From Mycobacterium sp. GA-1199 (GTDB lineage: Bacteria; Actinomycetota; Actinomycetes; Mycobacteriales; Mycobacteriaceae), in NCBI RefSeq assembly GCF_001500045.1, contig NZ_LQIX01000053.1, forward strand, positions 62,001-126,000: DNA of 64,000 nucleotides. Reading direction: 5' to 3'. Both the position numbers and the translations under genes were made by a program. The notes under the pieces were generated by a model, which ran no database searches, was not told the origin of the DNA, and saw nothing but the letters and a program-made list of their open reading frames with translations. How positions within the stretch are numbered: the stretch's first letter is position 1; every line of letters begins with the position of its first letter. Shown one piece after another: positions 33,675-42,649 of this stretch.

Positions 33675-35216
33675 GTGACCGCCCCCGCCACCAAAGCGCC
33701 GCGCGCGGTCCCGGTCATCAGCCCAGCGCCGCAGGTGCCCGCGGCGGACTTCGGCCCGGTCGACCGGCTGCAGGGCTGGGTGATGACCGTCGTCATCGCC
33801 GCGCTGGCCGCGGTGACGCGGTTCCTCAATCTCGGATCGCCGACCGACGCCGGCACACCGGTCTTCGACGAGAAACATTACGCACCGCAGGCCTGGCAGA
33901 TGCTGCACAACCACGGCGTCGAGGACAACCCGGGCTACGGCCTGGTGGTGCACCCGCCGGTGGGCAAGCAGTTGATCGCGATCGGTGAGGCGCTGTTCGG
34001 CTACAACGGGCTGGGTTGGCGGTTCTCGGGCGCCGTGTGCGGGGTGATCGTCGTGATCCTGGTTGCGCGGATCACCCGACGCATCAGCCGTTCGACGTTG
34101 GTCGGTGGTATCGCCGGACTGTTGGTGATCGCTGACGGGGTCAGCTTCGTTGCTTCGCGGACCGCGCTGCTCGACGGATTCCTCATGACGTTCGTCGTGG
34201 CCGCGTTCGGGTGCCTGATCGTCGACCGTGACCAGGTGCGCGAGCGCATGCATATCGCCTTGTTGGAGGGCCGCATCGGCGAGACGGTGTGGGGGCCGAG
34301 ACTCGGGGTCCGGTGGTGGCGCTTCGGCGCGGGCGTGTTGCTCGGATTGGCCTGCGCCACAAAGTGGTCGGGCGTGTACTTCATCGCGTTCTTCGGCGTC
34401 ATGACGATGGTCTTCGACATCCTGGCGCGACGTCAGTACCGCGTCCCGCGGCCGTGGCTCGGCGCGTTCCGCCGCGACCTGGGCCCGTCGCTGTACGCGC
34501 TGGTGCTCATCCCGTTCGGTGTGTACCTCGCGTCGTACACGCCGTGGTTCGCCTCGGAGACGGCCATCAACCGGCACGAGGTCGGGCAGTCGATCGGCCC
34601 GGACAGCGTGTTGCCGATTCCCGATGCGTTGCGCTCGTTGTGGCATTACACGTATGCCGCGTACCGGTTCCATTCCGGATTGACCAACGCCGACGGAAAC
34701 CACCATCCGTGGGAATCGAAGCCGTGGACCTGGCCGATGTCGCTACGCCCGGTGCTCTACGCGATCGACAACCAGGATGTGCCCGGATGCGGGGCGCAGT
34801 CGTGTGTGAAGGCCGTCATGCTGGTCGGCACGCCCGCGATGTGGTTTCTGGCGGTGCCGGTGCTGGGGTGGGCTGTGTGGCGGGCATTCATCAAGCGCGA
34901 CTGGCGATATGCCGTCGCGTTGGTGGGCTACAGCGCGGGCTTTTTGCCGTGGTTCGCCGACATCGACCGCCAGATGTACTTCTTCTACGCGGCGACGATG
35001 GCGCCGTTCCTGGTGATGATGATCGCGATGATCCTCGGCGACATCCTGCACAAGCCGAACCAGAACTCCGAACGCCGAACGCTCGGGCTGATCGCGGTGA
35101 GTTGTTATGTCGCGCTGGTGTTGACGAACTTCGCGTGGATGTACCCGATCCTGACCGGCATCCCGATATCGCAGAACACCTGGAACATGCAGATCTGGCT
35201 GCCCAGCTGGCGCTAG
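33675..35216 (+). CDS. pmt: Polyprenol-phosphate-mannose--protein mannosyltransferase
   Basis: Integral membrane O-mannosyltransferase that adds mannose to Ser/Thr of exported proteins through the Sec pathway. The 513 residues have about ten hydrophobic segments. The first extracytoplasmic loop carries the Asp-Glu pair in TPVFDEKHYAPQAW, and VHPPVGKQLI follows, both conserved in GT39. It corresponds to Rv1002c. It starts at GTG 33675, close to the divergent rsmI. A palindromic repeat begins 14 bases after the stop. Confidence 0.95.
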   Translation: MTAPATKAPRAVPVISPAPQVPAADFGPVDRLQGWVMTVVIAALAAVTRFLNLGSPTDAGTPVFDEKHYAPQAWQMLHNHGVEDNPGYGLVVHPPVGKQLIAIGEALFGYNGLGWRFSGAVCGVIVVILVARITRRISRSTLVGGIAGLLVIADGVSFVASRTALLDGFLMTFVVAAFGCLIVDRDQVRERMHIALLEGRIGETVWGPRLGVRWWRFGAGVLLGLACATKWSGVYFIAFFGVMTMVFDILARRQYRVPRPWLGAFRRDLGPSLYALVLIPFGVYLASYTPWFASETAINRHEVGQSIGPDSVLPIPDALRSLWHYTYAAYRFHSGLTNADGNHHPWESKPWTWPMSLRPVLYAIDNQDVPGCGAQSCVKAVMLVGTPAMWFLAVPVLGWAVWRAFIKRDWRYAVALVGYSAGFLPWFADIDRQMYFFYAATMAPFLVMMIAMILGDILHKPNQNSERRTLGLIAVSCYVALVLTNFAWMYPILTGIPISQNTWNMQIWLPSWR

Positions 35217-35229
35217 CCGCTGGTGTTCT

Positions 35230-35294
35230 TTCGCGAGACGTACACCAGGGTCGTGTGAGCGAGTTATCCACAGCCTTGGTGTACGCCTCGCGAA
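35230..35294. repeat. 65-bp palindromic element, copy A
   Basis: Left arm TTCGCGAGACGTACACCAGG (35230) is inverted at 35274-35294 with two mismatches. Copies B (36173) and C (49535) have the same arm sequence. The loop includes TTATCCACA, identical to a DnaA box. It follows pmt and could end its transcription. Confidence 0.8.
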
Positions 35295-35336
35295 TCGGGG
35301 ACAGAATTGTCAGCGCTTCCGGCCAGCATCCGTCGC

Positions 35337-36199
35337 ATGGAAGAAGCATTCGTCGGCGGCGAACTCCTCGGCAGGGGTCTGACCCGAGGCCAGTTGCGCT
35401 CGCGTTACAAGCGCGTCAAGCCACGCGTCTACGTGCCCCGCGGTGCGTCACCGTCGGTTGAACTGGCCGCACATGCTGCCTGGCTATGGACAGATCGTCG
35501 CGGCATCGTGGCCGGGCGTGCTGCGGCTTCACTGCACGGAGCCCAATGGGTAAACCCCGACACACCGATCGACATGATCGGCCCGCGGGAGCGTCCACGC
35601 GTGGAGTGGTCATCCGAAATGAACGGATCGACTGGGACGAGGTCTGTGCGATCGGCGACCTTGCGGTGACGACGCCAGCACGCACGGCGCTGGACCTGGC
35701 TCGACACCTCAGTCGCGACGTGGCGGTCAGGCATCTCGACGCACTGGCAGCGGCGACCGGCCTGACCGTTGACGACGTAGCACCGCTTCTCGAGCGGTAT
35801 CGCGGCTGGCGAGGGATGAAGCGTGCCCGCATCGCACTGGACCTGATGGACGGCGGTGCTCAGTCGCCCAAAGAGACGTGGTTGCGACTTCTTGTCGTCG
35901 ACGCAGGGTATCCGCGGCCGCGTACTCAGATCGGCGTCAGCGACGGCGTCGCTGAGGCGATCCTCGACATGGGTTGGGACGAACCGATGATCGCTTTGGA
36001 TTACGACGGTGAACAGCATCAGACGGAGCGGCGCCGATTCGTTCACGACATCGACCGCAACGCGCTCGTGGAGTGTCTCGGTTGGTTGGACATTCACGTG
36101 GTCAAGGAGCACAGCCGCGGGCTCATTTTGCACAGACTGCGGGAGGCCGCCGAGCGTCGCGGGTGGTTTCCGCTCGCGAAACGTACACCAGGGTCGTGA
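35337..36199 (+). pseudogene. Frameshifted AbiEi-like / DUF559 (Vsr-like endonuclease-fold) gene
   Basis: Two overlapping frames together encode one recognisable protein of the common actinobacterial type with an AbiEi antitoxin-like N-terminal part and a DUF559 C-terminal part. The first frame (from ATG 35337) gives GLTRGQLRSRYKRVKPRVY and ends its similarity near 35595. The second frame resumes near 35600 with GVVIRNERIDWDEV and runs to 36199. It contains MIALDYDGEQHQT, the conserved D..EQH motif of DUF559. Joining needs a -1 shift or one added base at about 35590-35605. It may be a pseudogene, a sequencing error or a programmed frameshift. The stop lies inside palindrome B, which supplies the last residues. 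Confidence 0.75.
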
Positions 36200-36237
36200 T
36201 CGCGCCGATTCAGCGACCCTGGTGTACGTCTCGCGAA
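36173..36237. repeat. 65-bp palindromic element, copy B
   Basis: Arms at 36173-36196 and 36214-36237 are inverted copies with one mismatch (CGTACACCAGGGTCG / CGACCCTGGTGTACG). It overlaps the 3' end of the DUF559 gene and lies between it and converging arcA, so a bidirectional terminator role is plausible. Confidence 0.8.
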
Positions 36238-36265
36238 GTACCCGGCCCCAGCGTTGACCGCGGCG

Positions 36266-37468
36266 CTACAGGGGGTCGCGGCCGGCCGGGCATGACATAC
36301 ACCGTGGTCCGCCGCGGCCGGTGCCCAATTCAGACGCCTGGATCGGCAACACCTCGATGCCCGCATCCGCCAACCGCGCATTGGTTTCGACGTTGCGCTC
36401 GTAGGCGACCACCACACCTGGCGCGAGGGCGAGCGTGTTGTTGCCGTCGTCCCACTGTTCACGCTCGGCCGTCACCGGATCCAACCCCGTGGCGATGACC
36501 CGCAACCGGTCGATACCCATCGCCGTCGCGGCGGCGTCGACGAACGGTACCTCGTCGTCGATGCGCACTCCGCCGTTGCCGTCACGATGAATCGTGAACG
36601 CCGACAACGAGTCCACCACCGGCGGATACATTACGACCGCGTCGACGTCGACCATCGTGCACACCGTGTCGAGGTGCATCTGCGCTCGCGACTGCGCGAT
36701 CGGCACAGCGAGCACGGTGTGGGCCAGATCGTCGTCGAACAAGCTGCGCGCCAACGCTTCTGCACCCGCCGGCGTGGTCCTCTCCCCCACCCCCACTGCC
36801 ACGACACCCGGCGCGAGCAGCAGCACGTCACCTCCCTCGACGGGCGCCGACCGCGATTCATAGGCCCGCCGCACGCCGAGGAATCGCGGGTGATGCGCGT
36901 AAATCACGTCGGTCAGCGAGGTTTCGCGCACCCGCGCCGGCAGCGCCAGCGACGTGATCGCCACCCGCGGACCGATCCAGAACGACGAGTCGCGAGTGAA
37001 CAACAGATTCGGAAGCGGATCGATGACGAAGTCGCCTCCGTGATGCATCCGCCGCACCAACGACAGCTCCGCACCCGAGAGCGGCAACTCGTTGAACGTC
37101 ATACCCGCCATCAGCACGTGTGCCAGCGGCGCGGGCTCCAGCGAGCGGAGGTACGCCGAAAGTTCCTGCGCCAGAGGCAGACCCAGCCGCCGCGGATCGA
37201 CGGCCGCCGCGATCCCGTGCATCCGCGCCGCGCCGCTGTGGGACAGCGCCTCGGTCAGCAGATCGGCAAGCAGCATCACCTCGACACCCCGGTCGACCAA
37301 CAACGCGGCGAACGCGTCGTGTTCGGCCTCCGCCCTGGCCACCCACGGCAGTCCGTCGAACAGCAGCGCGTCGCTGTTGCGCGGCGTCAAGCGCTGCAAC
37401 TCGGCGCCGGGCCGATGCAGGATGACCGCCGTCAGCCGACCCACCTCGGAGTCGCAGCCCAACGTCAC
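36266..37468 (-). CDS. arcA: Arginine deiminase
   Basis: Hydrolyses arginine to citrulline and ammonia. The 400 residues from GTG 37468 match the M. tuberculosis protein (Rv1001). Motifs are MTFNELP, PNLLFTRDSSFWIG, RMHHGGDFVIDPLP, the catalytic region HLDTVCTMVD, EQWDDGNNTLALAPG, and the nucleophilic Cys in GRGGPRCMSCP. TACGGT seven bases before the GTG suggests a leaderless transcript; a GTG 27 bases upstream is less likely. No arcB or arcC gene is nearby. It is divergent from soxR. Confidence 0.95.
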   Translation of the reverse strand: MTLGCDSEVGRLTAVILHRPGAELQRLTPRNSDALLFDGLPWVARAEAEHDAFAALLVDRGVEVMLLADLLTEALSHSGAARMHGIAAAVDPRRLGLPLAQELSAYLRSLEPAPLAHVLMAGMTFNELPLSGAELSLVRRMHHGGDFVIDPLPNLLFTRDSSFWIGPRVAITSLALPARVRETSLTDVIYAHHPRFLGVRRAYESRSAPVEGGDVLLLAPGVVAVGVGERTTPAGAEALARSLFDDDLAHTVLAVPIAQSRAQMHLDTVCTMVDVDAVVMYPPVVDSLSAFTIHRDGNGGVRIDDEVPFVDAAATAMGIDRLRVIATGLDPVTAEREQWDDGNNTLALAPGVVVAYERNVETNARLADAGIEVLPIQASELGTGRGGPRCMSCPAGRDPL

Positions 37469-37494
37469 ATCTAGCACCGTAACCCGCAACCCCA

Positions 37495-37512
37495 CCTCAA
37501 CTATGGTTGATG
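37495..37512. promoter_or_regulatory. SoxR-type operator
   Basis: CCTCAACTATGGTTGATG resembles the enterobacterial SoxR box (CCTCAA-N6-TTGAGG) and lies immediately before soxR. Half-sites CCTCAA and TTGATG differ from perfect symmetry at two positions. Auto-regulation or control of arcA is possible. Confidence 0.5.
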
Positions 37513-37514
37513 TT

Positions 37515-37949
37515 ATGGAGTTGATTTCCGAGCTGACTCCCGGCGAGATGTCCGCTCGCAGCGGTGTCGCTGTTTCGGCGCTGCACTTCTACGAACGCGA
37601 AGGCCTCATCCACAGCAGACGCACGTCAGGCAACCAGCGTCGCTATGCGCGTGAGACGTTGCGCCGCGTCGCCTTCATCCGGATGTCACAGCGGCTCGGA
37701 ATCCCCTTGTCCCGCATACGAGAAGCGCTGGCCACCCTGCCCACGGACAGGGTGCCGACGAGTAAGGACTGGGCGAGGTTGTCGGCGGGCTGGCGCCAAG
37801 ACCTCGACGACCGCATCCTGCACCTGCAACGGCTGCGTGACAATCTGACCGGCTGCATCGGCTGCGGCTGCCTGAGCCTGAAGACATGCGCACTGACCAA
37901 CCCCGGGGACGTGCTCGCCGAACACGGACCCGGCGCAGCACGGCTCTGA
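37515..37949 (+). CDS. soxR: Redox-sensitive MerR-family regulator SoxR
   Basis: A [2Fe-2S]-containing activator that responds to redox-cycling compounds. From ATG 37515 it has 144 residues. The N-terminal MerR helix-turn-helix is GEMSARSGVAVSALHFYEREGLI, followed by SGNQRRYARETLRRVAFI. The cluster Cys residues are 114, 117, 119 and 125 in CIGCGCLSLKTC, the spacing diagnostic for SoxR. An ATG at 37503 lies inside the operator-like sequence and is less likely. The enteric target soxS is absent; actinobacterial SoxR usually controls nearby or scattered oxidoreductases. Confidence 0.94.
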   Translation: MELISELTPGEMSARSGVAVSALHFYEREGLIHSRRTSGNQRRYARETLRRVAFIRMSQRLGIPLSRIREALATLPTDRVPTSKDWARLSAGWRQDLDDRILHLQRLRDNLTGCIGCGCLSLKTCALTNPGDVLAEHGPGAARL

Positions 37950-37982
37950 CGCATCGAACGTCTGTGCGATAGAATCGCGGCC

Positions 37983-38579
37983 ATGGAGCTGGCGCTGCAG
38001 AGCTCGCTGTTCGAGCACGCCGAACGCCGCCACCTCGGCAACGGGGCCTGGATCGACTTTCGATCCGGGTGGTTGGACGATGCCGACTCGCTGTTCACAG
38101 AGCTGTCCGAGGTCATCCCCTGGCGTGCGGAGCGCCGACCGATGTACGACCGCGTCGTCGACGTCCCCCGCCTGGTCAGCTTCCACAACCTGGTCGACGA
38201 CCCGCCTCCACATCCGCGCCTCAAGCAACTTCGCCGTCGCCTCAACGACGCCTACGCCGGTGAACTCGGCGAACCGTTCACCACGGCGGGGCTGTGCCTG
38301 TACCGCGACGGCAACGACAGCGTCGCCTGGCACGGGGACACCGTCGGGCGTAGCAGCACCGAAGACACCATGGTCGCGATCATCGGGCTCGGCGCGACCA
38401 GGACGTTCGCGCTGCGGCCTCGCGGGGGCGGCAAGTCGCTACGCCTGCAGCACGCGCACGGCGACCTGCTCGTGATGGGCGGGTCGTGTCAGCGCACGTG
38501 GGAGCACGCCATCCCCAAGACGGCGCGTCCTGTGGGCGTTCGGATCAGCATCCAGTTCCGTCCGCACGACGTGCGCTAA
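37983..38579 (+). CDS. AlkB-like 2-oxoglutarate/Fe(II)-dependent dioxygenase
   Basis: A 198-residue dioxygenase probably demethylating alkylated DNA or RNA bases. Iron ligands are H117 and D119 (AWHGDTVG) and H175 (TWEHAIPK). The 2-oxoglutarate Arg is R187 in VRISIQFR. LCLYRDGNDSVAWHGD is the family block. It corresponds to Rv1000c, beside arcA in M. tuberculosis; soxR is inserted between them here. Its 3' end overlaps the converging lipoprotein gene by four bases. Confidence 0.9.
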   Translation: MELALQSSLFEHAERRHLGNGAWIDFRSGWLDDADSLFTELSEVIPWRAERRPMYDRVVDVPRLVSFHNLVDDPPPHPRLKQLRRRLNDAYAGELGEPFTTAGLCLYRDGNDSVAWHGDTVGRSSTEDTMVAIIGLGATRTFALRPRGGGKSLRLQHAHGDLLVMGGSCQRTWEHAIPKTARPVGVRISIQFRPHDVR

Positions 38580-39238
38580 GCCCTGACCGCGTTCACCGCC
38601 GCGACCAGCAGGTCGCGGGCGCGTTGCGTGTCGACCTTCGCCACCGGCTTGTCGGGCAGCACCAACGGGTTCGCGGTGACGATCACCAGGAAAGGGCCGA
38701 AGCTGGCGAGATAGTTGTAGAGCTCGCCGGTGCGGGGCTTACCGTCCACCGTCGTCTGGACCACGCGGTGAGTTCCCAGCGTCTGCGCACCCTCGATCTG
38801 CGGTGCCTCGACGACCTCGACCAGCCCGCGCATCGCACCGCCCGCGAACCCGACCTTGCGGCAGTTTTCGGCGGGCGCGTTGACCGACGCGCTTTCCGAC
38901 GTTTCGACGGCGATCGTGATGAACCGGTTGCCCTCGCCCTCGGCCGTCGTCGCCGCCATGTTGCCCTTGGCGCCCGCCGGGACCATCTGCTGATTGGCGA
39001 ACGACGCACAGTCGGGTGGCTCGAACTTCACACCCGTGGGCAGTTCCTGGCGCGCGAGCAATCTCGGGTCGATACCGGTCGGGCCGACGTCGGTCACCTT
39101 GAAGTCGGGCCCGAAGCTCGCCCGCACATCCTTGACACGCCCGATGTCGGCAGCCGACAGGTCGTCGTCCGGTTGTCCGGTCGCGCACGCGGTCAATGCA
39201 GCGACGCACACCACCGCGACCAAGGCCCTGTTCGACAT
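38576..39238 (-). CDS. Secreted lipoprotein (DUF5642-like), copy 1
   Basis: A 220-residue exported protein. The signal peptide is short and ends with LTAC, so the mature protein is probably lipid-modified at about Cys 18. The globular domain includes a conserved pair of Cys (PPDCASF and AENCRKVGF) likely to form a disulfide. It resembles the Rv0999 position in M. tuberculosis and is a remote relative of the 39268-39963 lipoprotein. No function is known. Confidence 0.78.
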   Translation of the reverse strand: MSNRALVAVVCVAALTACATGQPDDDLSAADIGRVKDVRASFGPDFKVTDVGPTGIDPRLLARQELPTGVKFEPPDCASFANQQMVPAGAKGNMAATTAEGEGNRFITIAVETSESASVNAPAENCRKVGFAGGAMRGLVEVVEAPQIEGAQTLGTHRVVQTTVDGKPRTGELYNYLASFGPFLVIVTANPLVLPDKPVAKVDTQRARDLLVAAVNAVRA

Positions 39239-39267
39239 CGCCGCACAATGTACCGGCCAACGACGGC

Positions 39268-39963
39268 TCAGCCCCGTAGCGCGGACACCGTTTCGGTCAT
39301 CAGATGGGCGGTGAAATCCGAACCGAGTTGGGGACCGGGCGAACCGGGGTCGGTGACGACGGCGACGAAGGCGACATGGTCACCCAGGTAGGCCGTGACG
39401 GTCTCGGCGTGCGACAGCGTTTCGGTGCCACCTTCGACGACGGTTCTGCTCGACGTCACCATCGCGATGGTCGATGCCGCGTCGATGGGCGGGGCGGGTT
39501 CGAGCGTGACGGTCCCCGTGGTGCGTCCGCCCGAAATGGTCCAGCGCCCGCACTCGTCGACCACGGTCGGGTCGAGATCCCCCGGCGTGGCTGCGACGAC
39601 GGCGTACACGATGCCGCCGGGTCCCGACGCCGACCAGCCGTCGGTGCGAGTCGCATCCGCGGCGGGGTCGGCCAGCGCCGCACAGCGCTCGGGTTCGGTG
39701 GTCCACTGCGGACCGTATCCCCACGTAGTGACCGGGCCGACGGGGGCGACGAGGTCGGTCACCTCGTAGCCGGCGGGCAGGACAGCGCGCGCCCGATCGA
39801 TTCTGGCCGGGTTGACCTGCGGGGGATTCTCGGATGACGACTCATCGGCCGGCGACGAGCCGGAATCGTTTCCGCATGCCCCGACGCAGACCGTCAGGAC
39901 CGTGGCAGCGGCCGTGACGATGCAACGATCGACGACCCGTCGGCGATCAACAGGTAGTGACAT
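39268..39963 (-). CDS. Secreted lipoprotein (DUF5642-like), copy 2
   Basis: A 231-residue exported protein with an N-terminal membrane segment ending in VGAC, followed by a Ser/Glu/Pro linker (GNDSGSSPADESSSENPPQ). The domain shows ARAVLPAGYEVTDL, two Cys (ERCAAL, DECGRW) and a C-terminal FTAHLMTETVSALRG that parallels the neighbouring lipoprotein. It lies 29 bases upstream of that gene on the same strand. The two probably form an operon of paralogues; the function is not known. Confidence 0.75.
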   Translation of the reverse strand: MSLPVDRRRVVDRCIVTAAATVLTVCVGACGNDSGSSPADESSSENPPQVNPARIDRARAVLPAGYEVTDLVAPVGPVTTWGYGPQWTTEPERCAALADPAADATRTDGWSASGPGGIVYAVVAATPGDLDPTVVDECGRWTISGGRTTGTVTLEPAPPIDAASTIAMVTSSRTVVEGGTETLSHAETVTAYLGDHVAFVAVVTDPGSPGPQLGSDFTAHLMTETVSALRG

Positions 39964-39987
39964 CGACCCTCATGAATGGAGGCTGTC

Positions 39988-40299
39988 ATGCGTGCTCTTC
40001 GAAGTGTGGCAGCAACAGCAGCGGTGGCGGGCGCCATTGTGGTGCCCGCGGGGATCGCCGCCGCACAACCGGTGCAACCGGGTGACGCGCCGCGGACGAT
40101 CGCCGAGCTCGAGGACCAGGGCTACGACGTCGTCATCGACCGGGTCGGCAGCGCCCCGATCAACGAGTGCATCGTCACCAGCGTGCGCAACCCACAGGAG
40201 GTCACCCAGACGTTCGCGGTCGGCAAGGGTGAGGACCGGGAGTTCATCACGGTCGTGGTGAGCAGGTCGATCACCGTCTCGCTCAACTGCTCCCGCTGA
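39988..40299 (+). CDS. Small secreted mycobacterial protein with a disulfide pair
   Basis: A 103-residue exported protein. A signal peptide of about 26 residues ends after IAAA, with mature start QPVQPGD. The mature part has ELEDQGYDVVIDRVGSAPINEC and ends in SLNCSR, so the two Cys can pair. Similar small proteins are frequent in mycobacteria; the role is unknown. I chose ATG 39988, with GGAGG six bases ahead, over ATG 39976. It is divergent from the lipoprotein pair and converges on the PE-PPE gene. Confidence 0.82.
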   Translation: MRALRSVAATAAVAGAIVVPAGIAAAQPVQPGDAPRTIAELEDQGYDVVIDRVGSAPINECIVTSVRNPQEVTQTFAVGKGEDREFITVVVSRSITVSLNCSR

Positions 40300-40304
40300 T
40301 TCCG

Positions 40305-42044
40305 TCAGGCGGCGGCACCCCGGCCGTCGGACTCACCGCCGGCAGGCCGGTCACCGGGATCCGAATCCGTCTGAGTTGCACCGGTTCCCGTCCGATCCGG
40401 CCGGTTCGCGGGTGACGGGCCCAGCCGCACCGGAGAGTCGAAGCCGATTGGTCCGCGCATCTTCGGCAACTTCGGGACATCCAGCTTGGGCAACTTGGGA
40501 AGCGCGGGCTTGAGGCCGACCCTTGGCGCCTTGCCGCTGAGGGCACCGTTGCCGGCCTTCTCGGCGCCCGTAGCGTCGATGCCCTCCTCGACCACCACTT
40601 CCTCGGGTTGCTTCGTGCTTGCTTCGCCGGGCGGTGTCGGGTTGGCGATGACCTGAACAGGCTGCTCTCCCAACGAATCCTGTTCGGTCCGGCCTCCGGA
40701 GGACGCTAGTTCACTTACCGGCGGCAGATCCTCGACGACGTTCCCCTTGTCCTGGTCGGCATTTCCCGAGCGTGCCCACGACATAGTCCTCGCAGCGGTG
40801 TCCTCTGGTGGATCGGGCAATTCGGGTCCACCGACGCCGAAGGGGCTGGTGGTCTCCTCGGTGCCAAGCGGACGGTCGCCGGTGATCTCCTCGATCCCGT
40901 CGTCGAGGCCGGTCGGAATGGATCTCACGAGGTTGATCGCGGTGCGGATCGGGTTCCTGAACGGAAGCAGACCCACCTTTGTCGCGACACCCGGGTTGAC
41001 GTCGCGGGCATAGGCCCCCTCGATCAACACCCGCAGCGGTGCATCCAGCGCCGTCAGGATCGGCGAGGGCACGAATGCTTGGAACGGCATCAGGATCGGC
41101 AGGCGTTCGGCGGGGTAGAGGTAGTAATCGGTGTCGCCGTACGAGCCTTGGTAAACGGCTTCGCCGAAGTTCTCGTTCTGCAGATCGCCGTGCAGGTAGT
41201 AGTAGGCCGCCAGTGAGTTGGCGATGGCCAGCACGTTGGTGAGGCTGGCCGGTGCGTCGCCTCCCAGGAGGTCGTACTGTGCTGCGGCGTCGACGGTCGG
41301 CATGCACTCCCCACCAGCCTCGCATGAGTTCGTCGGGGTCGCGCCGTAGAACGTGATGCCGATGATCGGGATCGTGAGGCCTTCGGGGCCGCGCGCCAGG
41401 ATGCCGCCGTTGGGGCGCATCGGATTGGCCAGCAGGAAGAACGACGTTTCGGGAGCGGGGTCTCCGACATTGTCCGGCAATCTCGGGTCAGCAATCAGTT
41501 CCCTTTTGACCAGCGAAGCCACCACGGCGCTCTGCGAGTAGCCGAAGATGACGTAGTCCTCATACGCGGACGGGGCGCCGGGTTTGGGCCCCGGCGGGTT
41601 CTCCACGTCGTAACTGGCGTCGGCGTTGTAGACGCAGTCCGAGTTCCCGCGAACGCACCCCTCGAGACTCATCACGCCTTCCCCGACCGAAGCATCGAAG
41701 GTCTTGTTGCCGAACACCGGGAAGAACGCGGCCGGATAGACGACCGCATAGACGTTGTTGTCGATGTCGTCGATGGGCCCGCCGTCGGCATCGGTGGGCG
41801 CTCCCGCAGCGGGGTTGATGAATCGGTTGACGGCGTTGCTCAAGTACTCGGAGATGTACGCGGGGTCATCCGGCGGGGAGGTCAAGGGATGTTCGGTCCC
41901 GCCCATGATCAACGCGCTCGCCGCCAGCTGGACCGCGGTTGCGGTCGTCCACGCCACGGCCACCGCGATCGCTGCGAACACCGCCAGGGCCATCGCCCCC
42001 AGCGAACGCAATGTCGTCTTCAGTCGAACACTCTGCCCCCGCAT
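40305..42044 (-). CDS. PE-PPE-domain alpha/beta hydrolase
   Basis: A 579-residue exported protein. An N-terminal hydrophobic segment (LGAMALAVFAAIAVAVAW) is followed by a serine-hydrolase domain of the kind fused to PE and PPE proteins. The nucleophile elbow is FGYSQSAVV, and PAAFFPVFG and GITFYGATPTNS fit the family. The C-terminal 180 residues are low-complexity Pro/Gly/Asp/Glu (KPALPKLPKLDVPKLPKM). The PE/PPE N-terminal domain itself is missing. Relatives in M. tuberculosis act as esterases. No esx genes are nearby. Confidence 0.85.
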   Translation of the reverse strand: MRGQSVRLKTTLRSLGAMALAVFAAIAVAVAWTTATAVQLAASALIMGGTEHPLTSPPDDPAYISEYLSNAVNRFINPAAGAPTDADGGPIDDIDNNVYAVVYPAAFFPVFGNKTFDASVGEGVMSLEGCVRGNSDCVYNADASYDVENPPGPKPGAPSAYEDYVIFGYSQSAVVASLVKRELIADPRLPDNVGDPAPETSFFLLANPMRPNGGILARGPEGLTIPIIGITFYGATPTNSCEAGGECMPTVDAAAQYDLLGGDAPASLTNVLAIANSLAAYYYLHGDLQNENFGEAVYQGSYGDTDYYLYPAERLPILMPFQAFVPSPILTALDAPLRVLIEGAYARDVNPGVATKVGLLPFRNPIRTAINLVRSIPTGLDDGIEEITGDRPLGTEETTSPFGVGGPELPDPPEDTAARTMSWARSGNADQDKGNVVEDLPPVSELASSGGRTEQDSLGEQPVQVIANPTPPGEASTKQPEEVVVEEGIDATGAEKAGNGALSGKAPRVGLKPALPKLPKLDVPKLPKMRGPIGFDSPVRLGPSPANRPDRTGTGATQTDSDPGDRPAGGESDGRGAAA

Positions 42045-42565
42045 CGCGTCTCCCTCTCACCCCTTGCCGCTACCACGCGGAAACCTCGTGCCAGCTAACC
42101 ATGCCGAAGCGCCGTAGCAAAGTTTTCGCACGAATTTCCAGCATGACCGAGGCGAAACGACGGATTGCGAGAAACACAGCACCTTCGTGCAGTCCCGAAC
42201 CCGTAGCGGAGCTCTCATTATTCCGCCGGTGGGGAGTTGGGCGCGGGCAAGGCCTGCGGACCTGCGCCGTCAGGCATTGGCAAACCTTCCGGAGCTCCTG
42301 GGCAACTAGAGTAGTCGCGACCTCATTCAGCGGCGACATCGCCGCTGAACTGGTGCGCGAAGCGGCGATCAGACGACCTTATCCCCCGTCAAACCGGCTC
42401 GGTTTGGTTGCGTCGCGACCAGTTTGATGCGTTGAGTTGGATGTGGGCGACTGTCACGCGCGGTTAGGGGACAGAGAATCGACCGGTCCATTACTGGTTC
42501 GAGAGGCTAGGCGACTCCTCAAGCAAGACTCGCGCACGAATTCCATGGATTACCGGAGGGGCAGC
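42045..42565. other. 521-base region without a recognisable gene
   Basis: GC content is visibly lower than in neighbouring genes (for example the stretch around 42110-42200). Short frames exist on both strands but none has a good ribosome-binding site or protein pattern. It separates the PE-PPE gene from the kinase module and may contain the kinase promoter. Confidence 0.5.
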
Positions 42566-42649
42566 ATGTACTTCAGAGGCATCACCATGTTCACGACTGC
42601 TGTGCGTCCTTTTGGTCACCGCAGCGGCTCACTGCCTATGGTGACCTGA
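42566..42649 (+). CDS. 27-residue upstream ORF coupled to the transmembrane kinase
   Basis: ATG 42566 is preceded by a strong GGAGGGG. It encodes MYFRGITMFTTAVRPFGHRS and ends with TGA that overlaps the kinase ATG (TGATG, 42647-42651). The kinase itself has no separate strong site, so translation may depend on this leader. No similarity is known; it could be only a carrier of the ribosome site. Confidence 0.5.
   Translation: MYFRGITMFTTAVRPFGHRSGSLPMVT

Noticed and set aside
34001..34420. Antisense frame inside pmt
   Set aside because: It is the complement of a conserved membrane transferase and has no start context.
42070..42339. An 89-codon minus-strand frame in the gene-poor region before the kinase
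   Set aside because: No ribosome site, no protein pattern, and a composition unlike neighbouring genes.
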